Assembly (NCBI RefSeq): GCF_016862775.1
Contig: NZ_BONP01000032.1
Span: 1 to 40,165 of the forward strand
Length of the DNA stretch: 40,165 nt
Direction: 5' to 3'
DNA from: Cellulomonas phragmiteti
GTDB taxonomy: Bacteria > Actinomycetota > Actinomycetes > Actinomycetales > Cellulomonadaceae
The notes under the pieces were generated by a model. That model saw only the letters and a program-made list of their open reading frames with translations, made no database searches and was not told where the DNA came from. Positions 23,829 through 30,423 of this stretch are shown piece after piece. The position numbers and the translations under genes are program-made. How positions within the stretch are numbered: position 1 is the first letter of the stretch; each line of letters opens with the position of its first letter.

Positions 23829-24413
23829 CTACAGGGCCATGCGCAGGAGCCACCGGCTCACGCCGCCGGACTTCGAGTCCGTGGCGACGACGCGCTCGAA
23901 GCCTGCGGACTCGAACAGCCCGGTCGTGCCGACATAGGCGAGCGCGGAGCTGATCCGGGTGCCCTGGGGGTCGATCGGGTAGGCCTCGAGCATCGGCGCT
24001 CCCTGCGAGCGGGCGTACTCGATCGCGCCGTCGAGCAGGTGGCGTGCCAGGCCCTGCCGGCGGAACGCGGGCCGCACGACGAGGCAGACGATGCTCCACA
24101 CCGGGACGTCGTCGACCGTGGGGATGGTCCGTGACCGCGTGAGCCGGTGGTGGCTGGAGCGGGGGCTGACCGAGCACCACCCGGCCGGCTCGCCGTCCAC
24201 GTAGGCGACGACGCCCGGTGGCGTGCCCTCCTCGGCATAGCGACGCAGGCGAGCGGGACGGTCTGCGCCGTCGAGGGCGTGGAACTCGGCGTTCGGGACC
24301 CGGTAGCTGAGGCACCAGCACGCGGGGGAGTCGGGGTTCTTCGGTGCCAGCACGGCGCGCACGTCGTCGAACCGCTCGACGGTGGCGGGGTGCACCTCGA
24401 TCGTCGGAGTCAC
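23829..24413 (-). CDS. GNAT-family N-acetyltransferase
   Basis: The 194-residue product starts at the GTG at 24413. The acetyl-CoA-binding motif A is VCLVVRPAFRRQGLARHLLD (Arg/Gln-x-x-Gly-x-Ala near residue 128). Motif B is the late GLFESAGFERVVATDSKSGG. The early part FDDVRAVLAPKNPDSPACWC and LSYRVPNAEFHAL, then PPGVVAYVDGEPAGWCSVSP, fits GNATs that acetylate small molecules or resistance substrates. The substrate is not predictable. It is divergent from the TetR gene 88 bases away. A good GGAGG exists only about 19 bases upstream, so the exact start is less sure. Confidence 0.85.
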   Translation of the reverse strand: MTPTIEVHPATVERFDDVRAVLAPKNPDSPACWCLSYRVPNAEFHALDGADRPARLRRYAEEGTPPGVVAYVDGEPAGWCSVSPRSSHHRLTRSRTIPTVDDVPVWSIVCLVVRPAFRRQGLARHLLDGAIEYARSQGAPMLEAYPIDPQGTRISSALAYVGTTGLFESAGFERVVATDSKSGGVSRWLLRMAL

Positions 24414-24488
24414 CGGTCCACCGTGGCACAGACCTCCGACACCGGGCGCGGGTCCCGCCACCTCGCGGGCAGGGCGGCCCCTACGTGT

Positions 24489-24509
24489 TACGGTACGGAA
24501 CGTGCCGTA
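24489..24509. promoter_or_regulatory. TetR operator overlapping a leaderless promoter
   Basis: TACGGAACGTGCCGTA (24494-24509) is a 16-bp palindrome with 14 symmetric bases. A second copy of TACGG at 24489 extends it. The -10-like TACGGT (24489-24494) lies exactly 7 bases before the GTG at 24502, so the transcript is probably leaderless. The operator covers the -10 and the start codon. Confidence 0.65.
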
Positions 24510-25200
24510 TTCTAAATCGCCCGACGCGCCCCCGCCTGTGCGGGGGCGTCCCCGCGACGACCGCCGCGAGCGGGAGATCCTCGCGACGGTCACCACGCTC
24601 CTCGCCGACGTCGGCTACGACGGCGTGACCTTCGAGGAGGTCGCGCGCCGCGCCGGCGCCTCCAAGGCGACGCTCTACCGGCGGTGGAGCACCCGCCGCG
24701 ACATGGTGATGGCCGCCCTCAAGGCCGGGCCCGCCGCGCGCTCCGGCCCGGACGCGATCGACACCGGCAGCCTGCGCGGCGACCTGCTCGCGCTGTGCCG
24801 ACGGCTCGACCGGACCATGCGCTCGTCCGACGGCCGCACCGCGATGCTCCTGCTGCAGGCCGGCCTCGAGGACCCCGAGCTGTGCGACGAGATCGAGCGG
24901 TCCACCGGCCCGACGGGTGCCCGGCTGCCCGCGAGCGTCGTCGAGGCGGCCGTGCGCCGCGGCGAGCTCCCTATCGGCGTCGACCCGTTCCCGTACGAGG
25001 AGGTCACCGGGTCCGTGCTGCTGCTCCGCCGGCTCAACGGCCTGCCCGCCGACGACCACTACCTCGAGTCGCTGGTCGACTCCGTCCTCCTGCCCGCCCT
25101 GCGCGGCACCGCCGACGTCCGAGGGGACCTGCCGCGAGGGATCTTCTCCGGCCACCCCGCCACCGCACCCGCCCCCGTGACCACCGAGGAGACCCCATGA
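24502..25200 (+). CDS. TetR-family repressor
   Basis: The 232-residue product starts at the GTG at 24502. The N-terminal HTH (about 18-65) reads REREILATVTTLLADVGYDG, then VTFEEVARRAGASKATLYRR and WSTRRDMVMAAL, which is textbook TetR. The C-terminal domain has TAMLLLQAGLEDPELCDEI and resembles the TetR_C_11-like group, with an unknown ligand. A palindrome covers its own start codon, implying autorepression. The last codons overlap the hydrolase start (ATGA), so both are produced from one transcript, and the ligand may be a substrate or product of that enzyme. Confidence 0.93.
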   Translation: MPYSKSPDAPPPVRGRPRDDRREREILATVTTLLADVGYDGVTFEEVARRAGASKATLYRRWSTRRDMVMAALKAGPAARSGPDAIDTGSLRGDLLALCRRLDRTMRSSDGRTAMLLLQAGLEDPELCDEIERSTGPTGARLPASVVEAAVRRGELPIGVDPFPYEEVTGSVLLLRRLNGLPADDHYLESLVDSVLLPALRGTADVRGDLPRGIFSGHPATAPAPVTTEETP

Positions 25201-26102
25201 CCACCCCGACCGCCACCGACCTCACCATCGACGGCTTCACCTACCACCGGCTGCCGGGCGCCGACGACGTCGACCTGCACGTCGCCGTCGCGGGCGACGG
25301 CCCCGCCGTGGTGCTGCTGCACGGCTTCCCGCAGACCCACTGCATGTGGCGGCACGTCGCCCGCGCGCTCACGGACGAGCACACCGTGATCGTGCCCGAC
25401 CTGCGTGGCTACGGGCGCAGCGCGAAGCCCGCCGCGCAGGACGACACGACGTACTCCAAGCGCACCATGGCCCGCGACGTCGTCGAGGTCGCACGCAGGC
25501 TCGGTCACGAGCAGTTCGGGCTCGTCGGCCACGACCGCGGCGCCCTCGTCGGCGTCCGCGCCGGCCTCGACCACCCCGACGTCGTGCGGTACCTCGGCGT
25601 CCTCGACGTCCTGCCGACCCTCGACACCTGGGCTGTGCTCCAGGGCGTGCACGCCAAGGTCGCCTGGCACCTGTACCTCATGGCACAGCCGCCCGGCCTG
25701 CCGGAGAAGATGATCGCGGCCGTCGCGCCGGAGTTCTTCGCCTCGTTCCTCGACGCGTGGGACCCCGACGGCTCGACGTTCGAGCCGCAGGTGCGCCGGC
25801 ACTACGTCGACAGCTCGGTGGCGTCCGTCGACGCGATCGTCGCGGACTACCGGGCGACGGCCGGGGTGGACCTCGAGATGGACCAGGCGGACCGCGACGC
25901 CGGCCGGCGGCTGACCATGCCCGTCGGCGTCATCTCCCAGGACTGGGGGTCCGTGCTGGGATTCGACCCGCGCGCCCTGTGGGGAGCGTGGGCGAGCGAC
26001 CTGACGTACGAGCCGATCGCGGCCGGGCACTTCATGGCCGAGGAGAAGCCCGCGGAGGTCGAGCGGTTCGTGCGCGAGCTCGCGGCGCGCGCCGACGGCT
26101 GA
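25197..26102 (+). CDS. alpha/beta hydrolase, haloacetate-dehalogenase/epoxide-hydrolase type
   Basis: The 301-residue product starts at the ATG at 25197. The oxyanion segment is VVLLHGFPQTHCMWRHVA. PDLRGYGRSAKP follows, and the nucleophile Asp113 sits in GLVGHDRGALVG. The late DYRATAGVDLEMDQAD is typical of the fluoroacetate-dehalogenase group. The catalytic His278 is in AAGHFMAEEKP. An Asp nucleophile means C-halogen or epoxide cleavage through an ester intermediate. In fluoroacetate dehalogenases a WHW motif provides the halide-binding Trp. Here the region reads AWHLYLMAQPPGLPEK, so that Trp appears to be Leu, and another leaving group or epoxide substrate is likely. It is co-transcribed with the upstream TetR repressor. 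Confidence 0.88.
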   Translation: MTTPTATDLTIDGFTYHRLPGADDVDLHVAVAGDGPAVVLLHGFPQTHCMWRHVARALTDEHTVIVPDLRGYGRSAKPAAQDDTTYSKRTMARDVVEVARRLGHEQFGLVGHDRGALVGVRAGLDHPDVVRYLGVLDVLPTLDTWAVLQGVHAKVAWHLYLMAQPPGLPEKMIAAVAPEFFASFLDAWDPDGSTFEPQVRRHYVDSSVASVDAIVADYRATAGVDLEMDQADRDAGRRLTMPVGVISQDWGSVLGFDPRALWGAWASDLTYEPIAAGHFMAEEKPAEVERFVRELAARADG

Positions 26103-26122
26103 GCCCGGCGGCTGCGCGGGCT
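26102..26122. terminator. short hairpin between convergent hydrolase and lgt
   Basis: AGCCCG (26102-26107) and CGGGCT (26117-26122) flank 9 bases in the 22-base gap between two convergent stops. It is a modest bidirectional terminator candidate. Confidence 0.35.
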
Positions 26123-26124
26123 GG

Positions 26125-27036
26125 TCAGGCGCCCCCAGCGCTCCCGTCGGGGCCCTGCGGGACGCGCTCGCCGGGCGTCGGGTCCGTCGCCGGCTCCGCC
26201 CCGTCCACCAGCACCGACGTCTCCGGCTCGGGGTGCCGGCGCCGCTGCACCACGATGATCGTCAGCCCCGTCGCGACGGCGGCCAGCGCGCCCCAGACGT
26301 TGGCGGGCAGCCCCAGCGGCGTGACGCTGGTCGGGTCGATCCGCAGCATCTCCAGCCAGACCCGGGCGGTGCCGTACCAGACGAGGTAGACGCCGAACGC
26401 GGTGCCCCAGCGCAGCGCGAACCGCCGCTCCAGCAGCAGGATCACCGCGATCCCCAGCAGGTTCCACAGCATCTCGTAGAGGAACAGCGGGTGGAACAGG
26501 GTCCCGGCGGGCAGGCCGGCCGGGAACGCGCCGTTGTCCGCGGGGATCTGCAGGCCCCACGGCAGCGTCGTCGGGCTGCCGAAGAGCTCGTGGTTGAACC
26601 AGTTGCCGAGCCGCCCGATCGCCTGCGCGAGGAGCATCGCGGGTGCCAGGGCGTCGGCGAACGACCACAGCCGCACGCCGACCCGTCGGCACCCGATCGC
26701 GGCACCGACGGCCCCGCCGATCAGCGACCCGAGGATCGCGATGCCGCCCTCCCAGACGTAGAGCACGCTGAGGGGGTCCTGCCCCGCCCCGAAGTAGTCG
26801 CCCCAGTGCGTGAGCACGTGGTAGATCCGGGCGCCCACGATGCCGCACGGCACCGCCCAGATCGCGATGTCGAGCACCGCGCCCTCGGGGCCGCCGCGCG
26901 CGGTCAGGCGGCGCGAGGTGAGCCACACCGCCGCCGCCATGCCCGCGAGCAGGCACAGTGCGTACGTGTGGAGGGTCAGGGGGCCGAGCGAGATCCCGGA
27001 CCACGCGAGGTCGGGGCTGGGGATGCCGAGGTGCAC
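26125..27036 (-). CDS. lgt: prolipoprotein diacylglyceryl transferase
   Basis: Lgt is an integral membrane enzyme transferring diacylglycerol from phosphatidylglycerol to the lipobox cysteine of prelipoproteins. The 303-residue product has several membrane helices. Family marks are GARIYHVLTHWGDYF, VWEGGIAILGSLIGG (Gly-rich helix) and the Lgt signature GRLGNWFNHELFGSPT. FHPLFLYEMLWNLLG and RWGTAFGVYLVWYGTARVWL follow. An acidic, disordered tail of about 40 residues ends the protein. The start is the GTG at 27036, giving MHLGIPSPD. The usual trp neighbours of actinobacterial lgt are absent here. Confidence 0.96.
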   Translation of the reverse strand: MHLGIPSPDLAWSGISLGPLTLHTYALCLLAGMAAAVWLTSRRLTARGGPEGAVLDIAIWAVPCGIVGARIYHVLTHWGDYFGAGQDPLSVLYVWEGGIAILGSLIGGAVGAAIGCRRVGVRLWSFADALAPAMLLAQAIGRLGNWFNHELFGSPTTLPWGLQIPADNGAFPAGLPAGTLFHPLFLYEMLWNLLGIAVILLLERRFALRWGTAFGVYLVWYGTARVWLEMLRIDPTSVTPLGLPANVWGALAAVATGLTIIVVQRRRHPEPETSVLVDGAEPATDPTPGERVPQGPDGSAGGA

Positions 27037-27112
27037 GCCTCAGCATCCCCCGCGCACGGGGGTCGGCGGTACCCGTCGCGAGGACGACACGCCCCGCCGA
27101 GGCCCGACGGAC

Positions 27113-27153
27113 CGTGAGAGGTTGCCGTCACGAGACGACGGCAACCCCTCACG
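27113..27153. repeat. terminator-like hairpin in a divergent gap, related to the nrd terminator
   Basis: The 17-bp arms CGTGAGAGGTTGCCGTC and GACGGCAACCCCTCACG (one mismatch) flank ACGAGAC. Read on the minus strand the first arm is CGTGAGGGGTTGCCG, identical over 15 bases to the nrd terminator arm at 15253. It lies between two divergently oriented genes, so a simple terminator role is not obvious. Confidence 0.6.
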
Positions 27154-27206
27154 TTCTCGGCCGCGCTCCCGGATGCGGGGAGGGGGTGCGGATGTGATCG
27201 TGGAGG

Positions 27207-27392
27207 ATGAGCGACGACACGACCGGGTACGACCCGGACCAGGATCCCGACACCGATCCCGAGCAGCTGAACCCCCGCACGGGCGACGCGGCTGCCGGTG
27301 GCTCCGCGGACGCGCCGGGTGCCGACACCGACGCCGACCCGGCGACCCTCAACCCGCGCACCCCGAGCAGCGACGGCGAGGACTCGACCTGA
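27207..27392 (+). CDS. 61-residue Asp-rich protein with duplicated LNPRT motif
   Basis: This is a small, strongly acidic, disordered protein from the ATG at 27207, with GGAGG directly before the start. It has an internal duplication: DTDPEQLNPRTGD near residue 15 and DADPATLNPRTPS near residue 42. The N-terminus, TGYDPDQD, matches TGPDPDQD of the small protein at 30131, at the other end of the same cluster. The P450 gene starts 11 bases after its stop and lacks an obvious ribosome site, so P450 translation may depend on this ORF. No family is recognised. A carrier, assembly or regulatory partner of the redox enzymes is an inference. Confidence 0.6.
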   Translation: MSDDTTGYDPDQDPDTDPEQLNPRTGDAAAGGSADAPGADTDADPATLNPRTPSSDGEDST

Positions 27393-27403
27393 GCGGCTAC
27401 CGG

Positions 27404-28699
27404 GTGGGTCCCCGGGACGTCGTCCCCCTCGGACCCGCCGACTCCGCACGTCTGCTCGGCCAGGTGCTCGCGCCGCTGGTCGCGCAGGGCGCGATCCTGC
27501 GCCGCCCCGGTGTGACGCGGCTGGCCGACCGGCTGCACGCCGACGACCGCGGCATCGACGTGCTCCGCGCCCTCAAGCAGCGGTTCGACGGCCGACCCGT
27601 GCTGCTGCGGCTCGGGTTCATGGACATGCTCGTGCCGCTGCACGTCGACGACGCCCGCACGGTGCTCGACGCGTCACCCGAGCCCTTCACCCCCGCGACG
27701 GCCGCCAAGCGCGGGGCGCTGCACCACTTCCAGCCGCAGGGCGTCCTGGTGAGCAGCACGTCGGCCCGTCCGCCGCGCCGTGCCTGGAACGAGGCCGCGC
27801 TAGACACGGACCGCCCTGTGCACCGCTCGGCCCCGGCCTTCGACGACGTGCTCACCGCCGACGCGGCGTGGATCGCCGACCGGGCGCTGCGCCGCGACGA
27901 CCTCGGGTTCGACGACGTCGACGACCTGCTGTGGGCCACGGTCCGCGAGGTCGCCCTCGGGCCGGGCGCCCGCCACGACGCGCGCCTCACCGACGACCTC
28001 GTCGCGCTGCGCGGGCGCTCCAACTGGTCCGGCATCGTGCCCGTCGCCCGGCGGCGGCGCGCCGCCTTCCTCCAGCGGCTGCACGACCACGTCGCCTCCG
28101 CCCCGGCGGGATCGCTCGCCGGCCACGGGCGCGAGGCGTCCGGGGACTGCTCCGCGGTCGCGTCGCAGGTGGCGCACTGGCTGTTCGCGTTCGACGCCGC
28201 GCGCATCGCCCTGTGGCGTGCGCTCGCGGTGCTGGCCGCCCGGCCGGACCTCCAGGAGGAGGTGCGCGCCGAGGACGCCGTCGAGGGTGTGCGGCCCCTG
28301 GCGCGCGCGGTGGTCGACGAGACGCTGCGGCTGTGGCCGACGACGCTGGTGCTGCTGCGCGAGACCACCGGCCCCACCGCGTGGGGCGACTCCACGCTGC
28401 CCACGGGGACGGGCGTCGTGCTCGTCAGCTCCTACTGGCACCGCGACCCCGCGTTCGGCGCGGACGCCGCGGCCTTCCGGCCGGGTGCCGACCGGTCCGC
28501 CGGCCTCGTCGTGCCGTTCAGCGCGGGGCCGGTCGTCTGCCCGGGACGCGACGTCGTGCTGCACGTCACGTCCCACCTGCTCACGGCCCTCGTCCGCGCG
28601 GCCGGCTGGTCACCCGTCAGCCACCCGGGCCTGGGGCGCGACCCGCTGCCGGGCAGCCTGGCGCACACGACGCTGCGGGTGGCGGCCACGGCGCGCTGA
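27404..28699 (+). CDS. cytochrome P450 with altered I-helix
   Basis: The 431-residue heme monooxygenase-fold protein starts at the first in-frame start, the GTG at 27404, 11 bases after the upstream stop. The K-helix ExxR is Glu306-Arg309 in VVDETLRLWPTT. The heme-ligand loop is PFSAGPVVCPGRDVVLH with Cys379. The I-helix reads HWLFAFDAARIALW (about 258-271). The usual Thr of the (A/G)GxxT oxygen-activation motif is replaced by Ala, leaving Asp264. That argues for substrate-assisted or peroxide-type chemistry, or a specialised substrate. Soluble, with no membrane anchor. Neighbours suggest CDGSH or other Fe-S partners could matter, but no classical ferredoxin or reductase is present. Substrate unknown. 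Confidence 0.88.
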   Translation: MGPRDVVPLGPADSARLLGQVLAPLVAQGAILRRPGVTRLADRLHADDRGIDVLRALKQRFDGRPVLLRLGFMDMLVPLHVDDARTVLDASPEPFTPATAAKRGALHHFQPQGVLVSSTSARPPRRAWNEAALDTDRPVHRSAPAFDDVLTADAAWIADRALRRDDLGFDDVDDLLWATVREVALGPGARHDARLTDDLVALRGRSNWSGIVPVARRRRAAFLQRLHDHVASAPAGSLAGHGREASGDCSAVASQVAHWLFAFDAARIALWRALAVLAARPDLQEEVRAEDAVEGVRPLARAVVDETLRLWPTTLVLLRETTGPTAWGDSTLPTGTGVVLVSSYWHRDPAFGADAAAFRPGADRSAGLVVPFSAGPVVCPGRDVVLHVTSHLLTALVRAAGWSPVSHPGLGRDPLPGSLAHTTLRVAATAR

Positions 28700-28806
28700 C
28701 GGACCGGCCGGGCGCGGGGGCGGGCTGCGGTGGCGGGGCGGGGAGTGCCGGGTGACGATGAGTGCCGTCGTCCGCGGGTGCCCCTGCCCCGCATGAGGAG
28801 CCCTCC

Positions 28807-29871
28807 ATGACCGTCCAGCTGTCCCCCGCGCACGTCGCCGGCCCGCAGTCCTCGATGCCCCTGCCCACCCCCCGCGGCCCGGTCGGCGAGGCCCTGCTGC
28901 GGCTCCTCACTGGAGCCGTGACCGATCCCGCCGCGCTGCACGACGCCGTGGCCGCCACCCTCGCGGCGCCCGCGGGCTCCTGGCTCGAGCACGACGACGT
29001 CCAGGTGGCGCTCACCTGCATGTACGAGCTGCACTACCGCGGCCTGGACGGCGTCGACGACGACTGGGAGTGGCAGCCGGACGTGCTCGCAGCGCGTGCC
29101 GCGCTCGAGCGCGTCGTCGAGTCCGAGCTGCGCGAGCGCGTGACCGTCGCGGTCCCGCAGGAGACGTCCGCGGCCGCCGTCGCCGCCGCGCTGTTCGCCC
29201 TGGCGTCCTCGGACGACGGCCCGAGCATGTCCCGCTGGATCGCCCGCCGCGCGCAGCGCGAGCACCTCGCCGAGCTGCTCGTGCACCGCTCGGTGTACCA
29301 GCTCAAGGAGGCGGACCCCCACACGTGGGCGGTGCCGCGCCTGGGCGGTGCGCCCAAGGTCGCACTCGTCGAGATCCAGTCCGACGAGTACGGCGCGGGC
29401 GACCCGGAGCGCCAGCACGCGGCCCTGTTCGCGCAGGCCATGCGCGGGCTCGGGCTCGACGACACCTACGGGCGCTACGTCGACCACGTGCCCGCGATCA
29501 CCCTGGCGCACCCCAACGTCATGTCGATGTTCGGGCTGCACCGACGGCTGCGCGGTGCGATCGCCGGGCACCTCGCGGCGTTCGAGATGACGTCGTCCGT
29601 GCCCAACCGCCTGTACGGCAACGGCATGCGCCGCGTCGGGCTGGGCGCGGACGTCACCGAGTACTTCGACGAGCACGTCGAGGCCGACGCGGTGCACGAG
29701 CAGATCGCCGGGCGCGACCTCGCGGGTCGCCTCGTCGAGCAGGACCCGACCCTCGGCGCGGACGTCGTGTGGGGAGCGGCCGCGTGCCTCGCGCTCGACG
29801 GCTGGTGGGCCGGGCACGTCCTGGGGTGCTGGGAGGCCGACGCGTCGTCCCTGCGGCTGGCGCTGACGTGA
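28807..29871 (+). CDS. heme-oxygenase-like diiron protein (iron-containing redox enzyme family)
   Basis: The 354-residue product starts at the ATG at 28807 behind GAGGAG. The C-terminal two thirds match the 'iron-containing redox enzyme' (Haem_oxygenas_2, HDO) family. Marks are HLAELLVHRSVYQLKEADPH, KVALVEIQSDEYGAG and ERQHAALFAQAM. IAGHLAAFEMTSSVP and YFDEHVEADAVHEQIAG complete the pattern. Candidate metal ligands are Glu189, His204, Glu260, Asp288 or Glu289, His290, Asp294 and His297. HDO enzymes use O2 for N-oxygenation, C-C cleavage or desaturation. The N-terminal 150 residues form a helical extension with CMYELHYRGLDGVDDDWEW. Its stop overlaps the CDGSH gene (GTGA), which implies tight coupling of oxidase and electron donor. 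Confidence 0.85.
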   Translation: MTVQLSPAHVAGPQSSMPLPTPRGPVGEALLRLLTGAVTDPAALHDAVAATLAAPAGSWLEHDDVQVALTCMYELHYRGLDGVDDDWEWQPDVLAARAALERVVESELRERVTVAVPQETSAAAVAAALFALASSDDGPSMSRWIARRAQREHLAELLVHRSVYQLKEADPHTWAVPRLGGAPKVALVEIQSDEYGAGDPERQHAALFAQAMRGLGLDDTYGRYVDHVPAITLAHPNVMSMFGLHRRLRGAIAGHLAAFEMTSSVPNRLYGNGMRRVGLGADVTEYFDEHVEADAVHEQIAGRDLAGRLVEQDPTLGADVVWGAAACLALDGWWAGHVLGCWEADASSLRLALT

Positions 29872-30134
29872 CGGGCCGCGACGACGAGCGGGTGCGCCCC
29901 GTCCGCATCACCCCCTGCCCGGACGGGCCGCTGCTGGTCCGCGGGCCGGTGGAGGTCGTCGGCGCCGACGGCGTGCCCGTCCCGGCCCGTCGCCGCACCG
30001 TCGCGCTGTGCCGGTGCGGGGGCACCGCCGCGCCGCCGTGGTGCGACGGCACGCACAAGGTCAACGGGTTCCGCACGGCGGACCCGGAGCCCGAGGTGCA
30101 GGCCGGGCGTCCAGGTGCGACGGTGGAGCGATGA
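29868..30134 (+). CDS. CDGSH-type iron-sulfur protein
   Basis: The 88-residue product starts at the GTG at 29868, overlapping the HDO stop. The 2Fe-2S ligand set Cys48, Cys50, Cys59 and His63 lies in LCRCGGTAAPPWCDGTHKV, the CDGSH signature with CDGTH. The N-terminal part (VRPVRITPCPDGPLLVRGPV) is the small beta domain common in single-CDGSH actinobacterial proteins. Known chemistry is a redox-active, pH-labile cluster with three Cys and one His. Its neighbour suggests it supplies electrons to, or assembles iron in, the HDO enzyme. Its stop overlaps the next small ORF (ATGA). Confidence 0.9.
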   Translation: MTGRDDERVRPVRITPCPDGPLLVRGPVEVVGADGVPVPARRRTVALCRCGGTAAPPWCDGTHKVNGFRTADPEPEVQAGRPGATVER

Positions 30135-30289
30135 GCGCACACCCCACCGGGCCCGACCCGGACCAGGACCTGCCCGAGGGCGTCGACGAGGGCACGCCCG
30201 ACGTGCTGGCGAAGATCGTCGACCCGGTCCCCTCCGGGGACGACGACGGCCACGGCGCGGACGGCGCGGGGGACGGCGTGGTGCCCTGA
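30131..30289 (+). CDS. 52-residue Asp-rich protein closing the redox cluster
   Basis: The ATG at 30131 overlaps the CDGSH stop (ATGA). The product is acidic and disordered. Its N-terminus TGPDPDQDLPEGVDEGTPDV resembles the start of the protein at 27207 (TGYDPDQD). A short LAKIVDPVPSGDDDG segment could form a docking helix. No family is recognised. Position, four-base overlap and similarity to the first ORF of the cluster support a real gene. A hairpin follows 17 bases after the stop. Confidence 0.55.
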   Translation: MSAHPTGPDPDQDLPEGVDEGTPDVLAKIVDPVPSGDDDGHGADGAGDGVVP

Positions 30290-30306
30290 CGGCTCAGCCT
30301 GTCCCG

Positions 30307-30324
30307 GTCCCCCGAGCGAGGGAC
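30307..30324 (+). terminator. hairpin after the redox cluster
   Basis: GTCCCCCG-AG-CGAGGGAC has one mismatched pair and lies 17 bases after the stop at 30289. Confidence 0.45.
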
Positions 30325-30335
30325 ACCGAAGTACC

Positions 30336-30347
30336 CACCGTGCGGTG
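30336..30347. promoter_or_regulatory. dyad upstream of the CPBP-two-component operon
   Basis: CACCG-TG-CGGTG is a perfect 5-bp-arm dyad 77 bases before the ATG at 30424. It is a candidate site for the LuxR-type regulator encoded as the third gene. Confidence 0.35.
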
Positions 30348-30423
30348 ACGACCGCCGACCACCCGGTCCCTAGCGTTCACGAGGTCGCGGCGCACCGCTG
30401 CGGCGGTCTCGGGAGGACGTGTC

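Noticed and set aside
26840..28699. 619-residue reading of the P450 gene
   Set aside because: The first 188 residues are low-complexity and overlap lgt and the small acidic ORF; P450 homology starts only after 27404.
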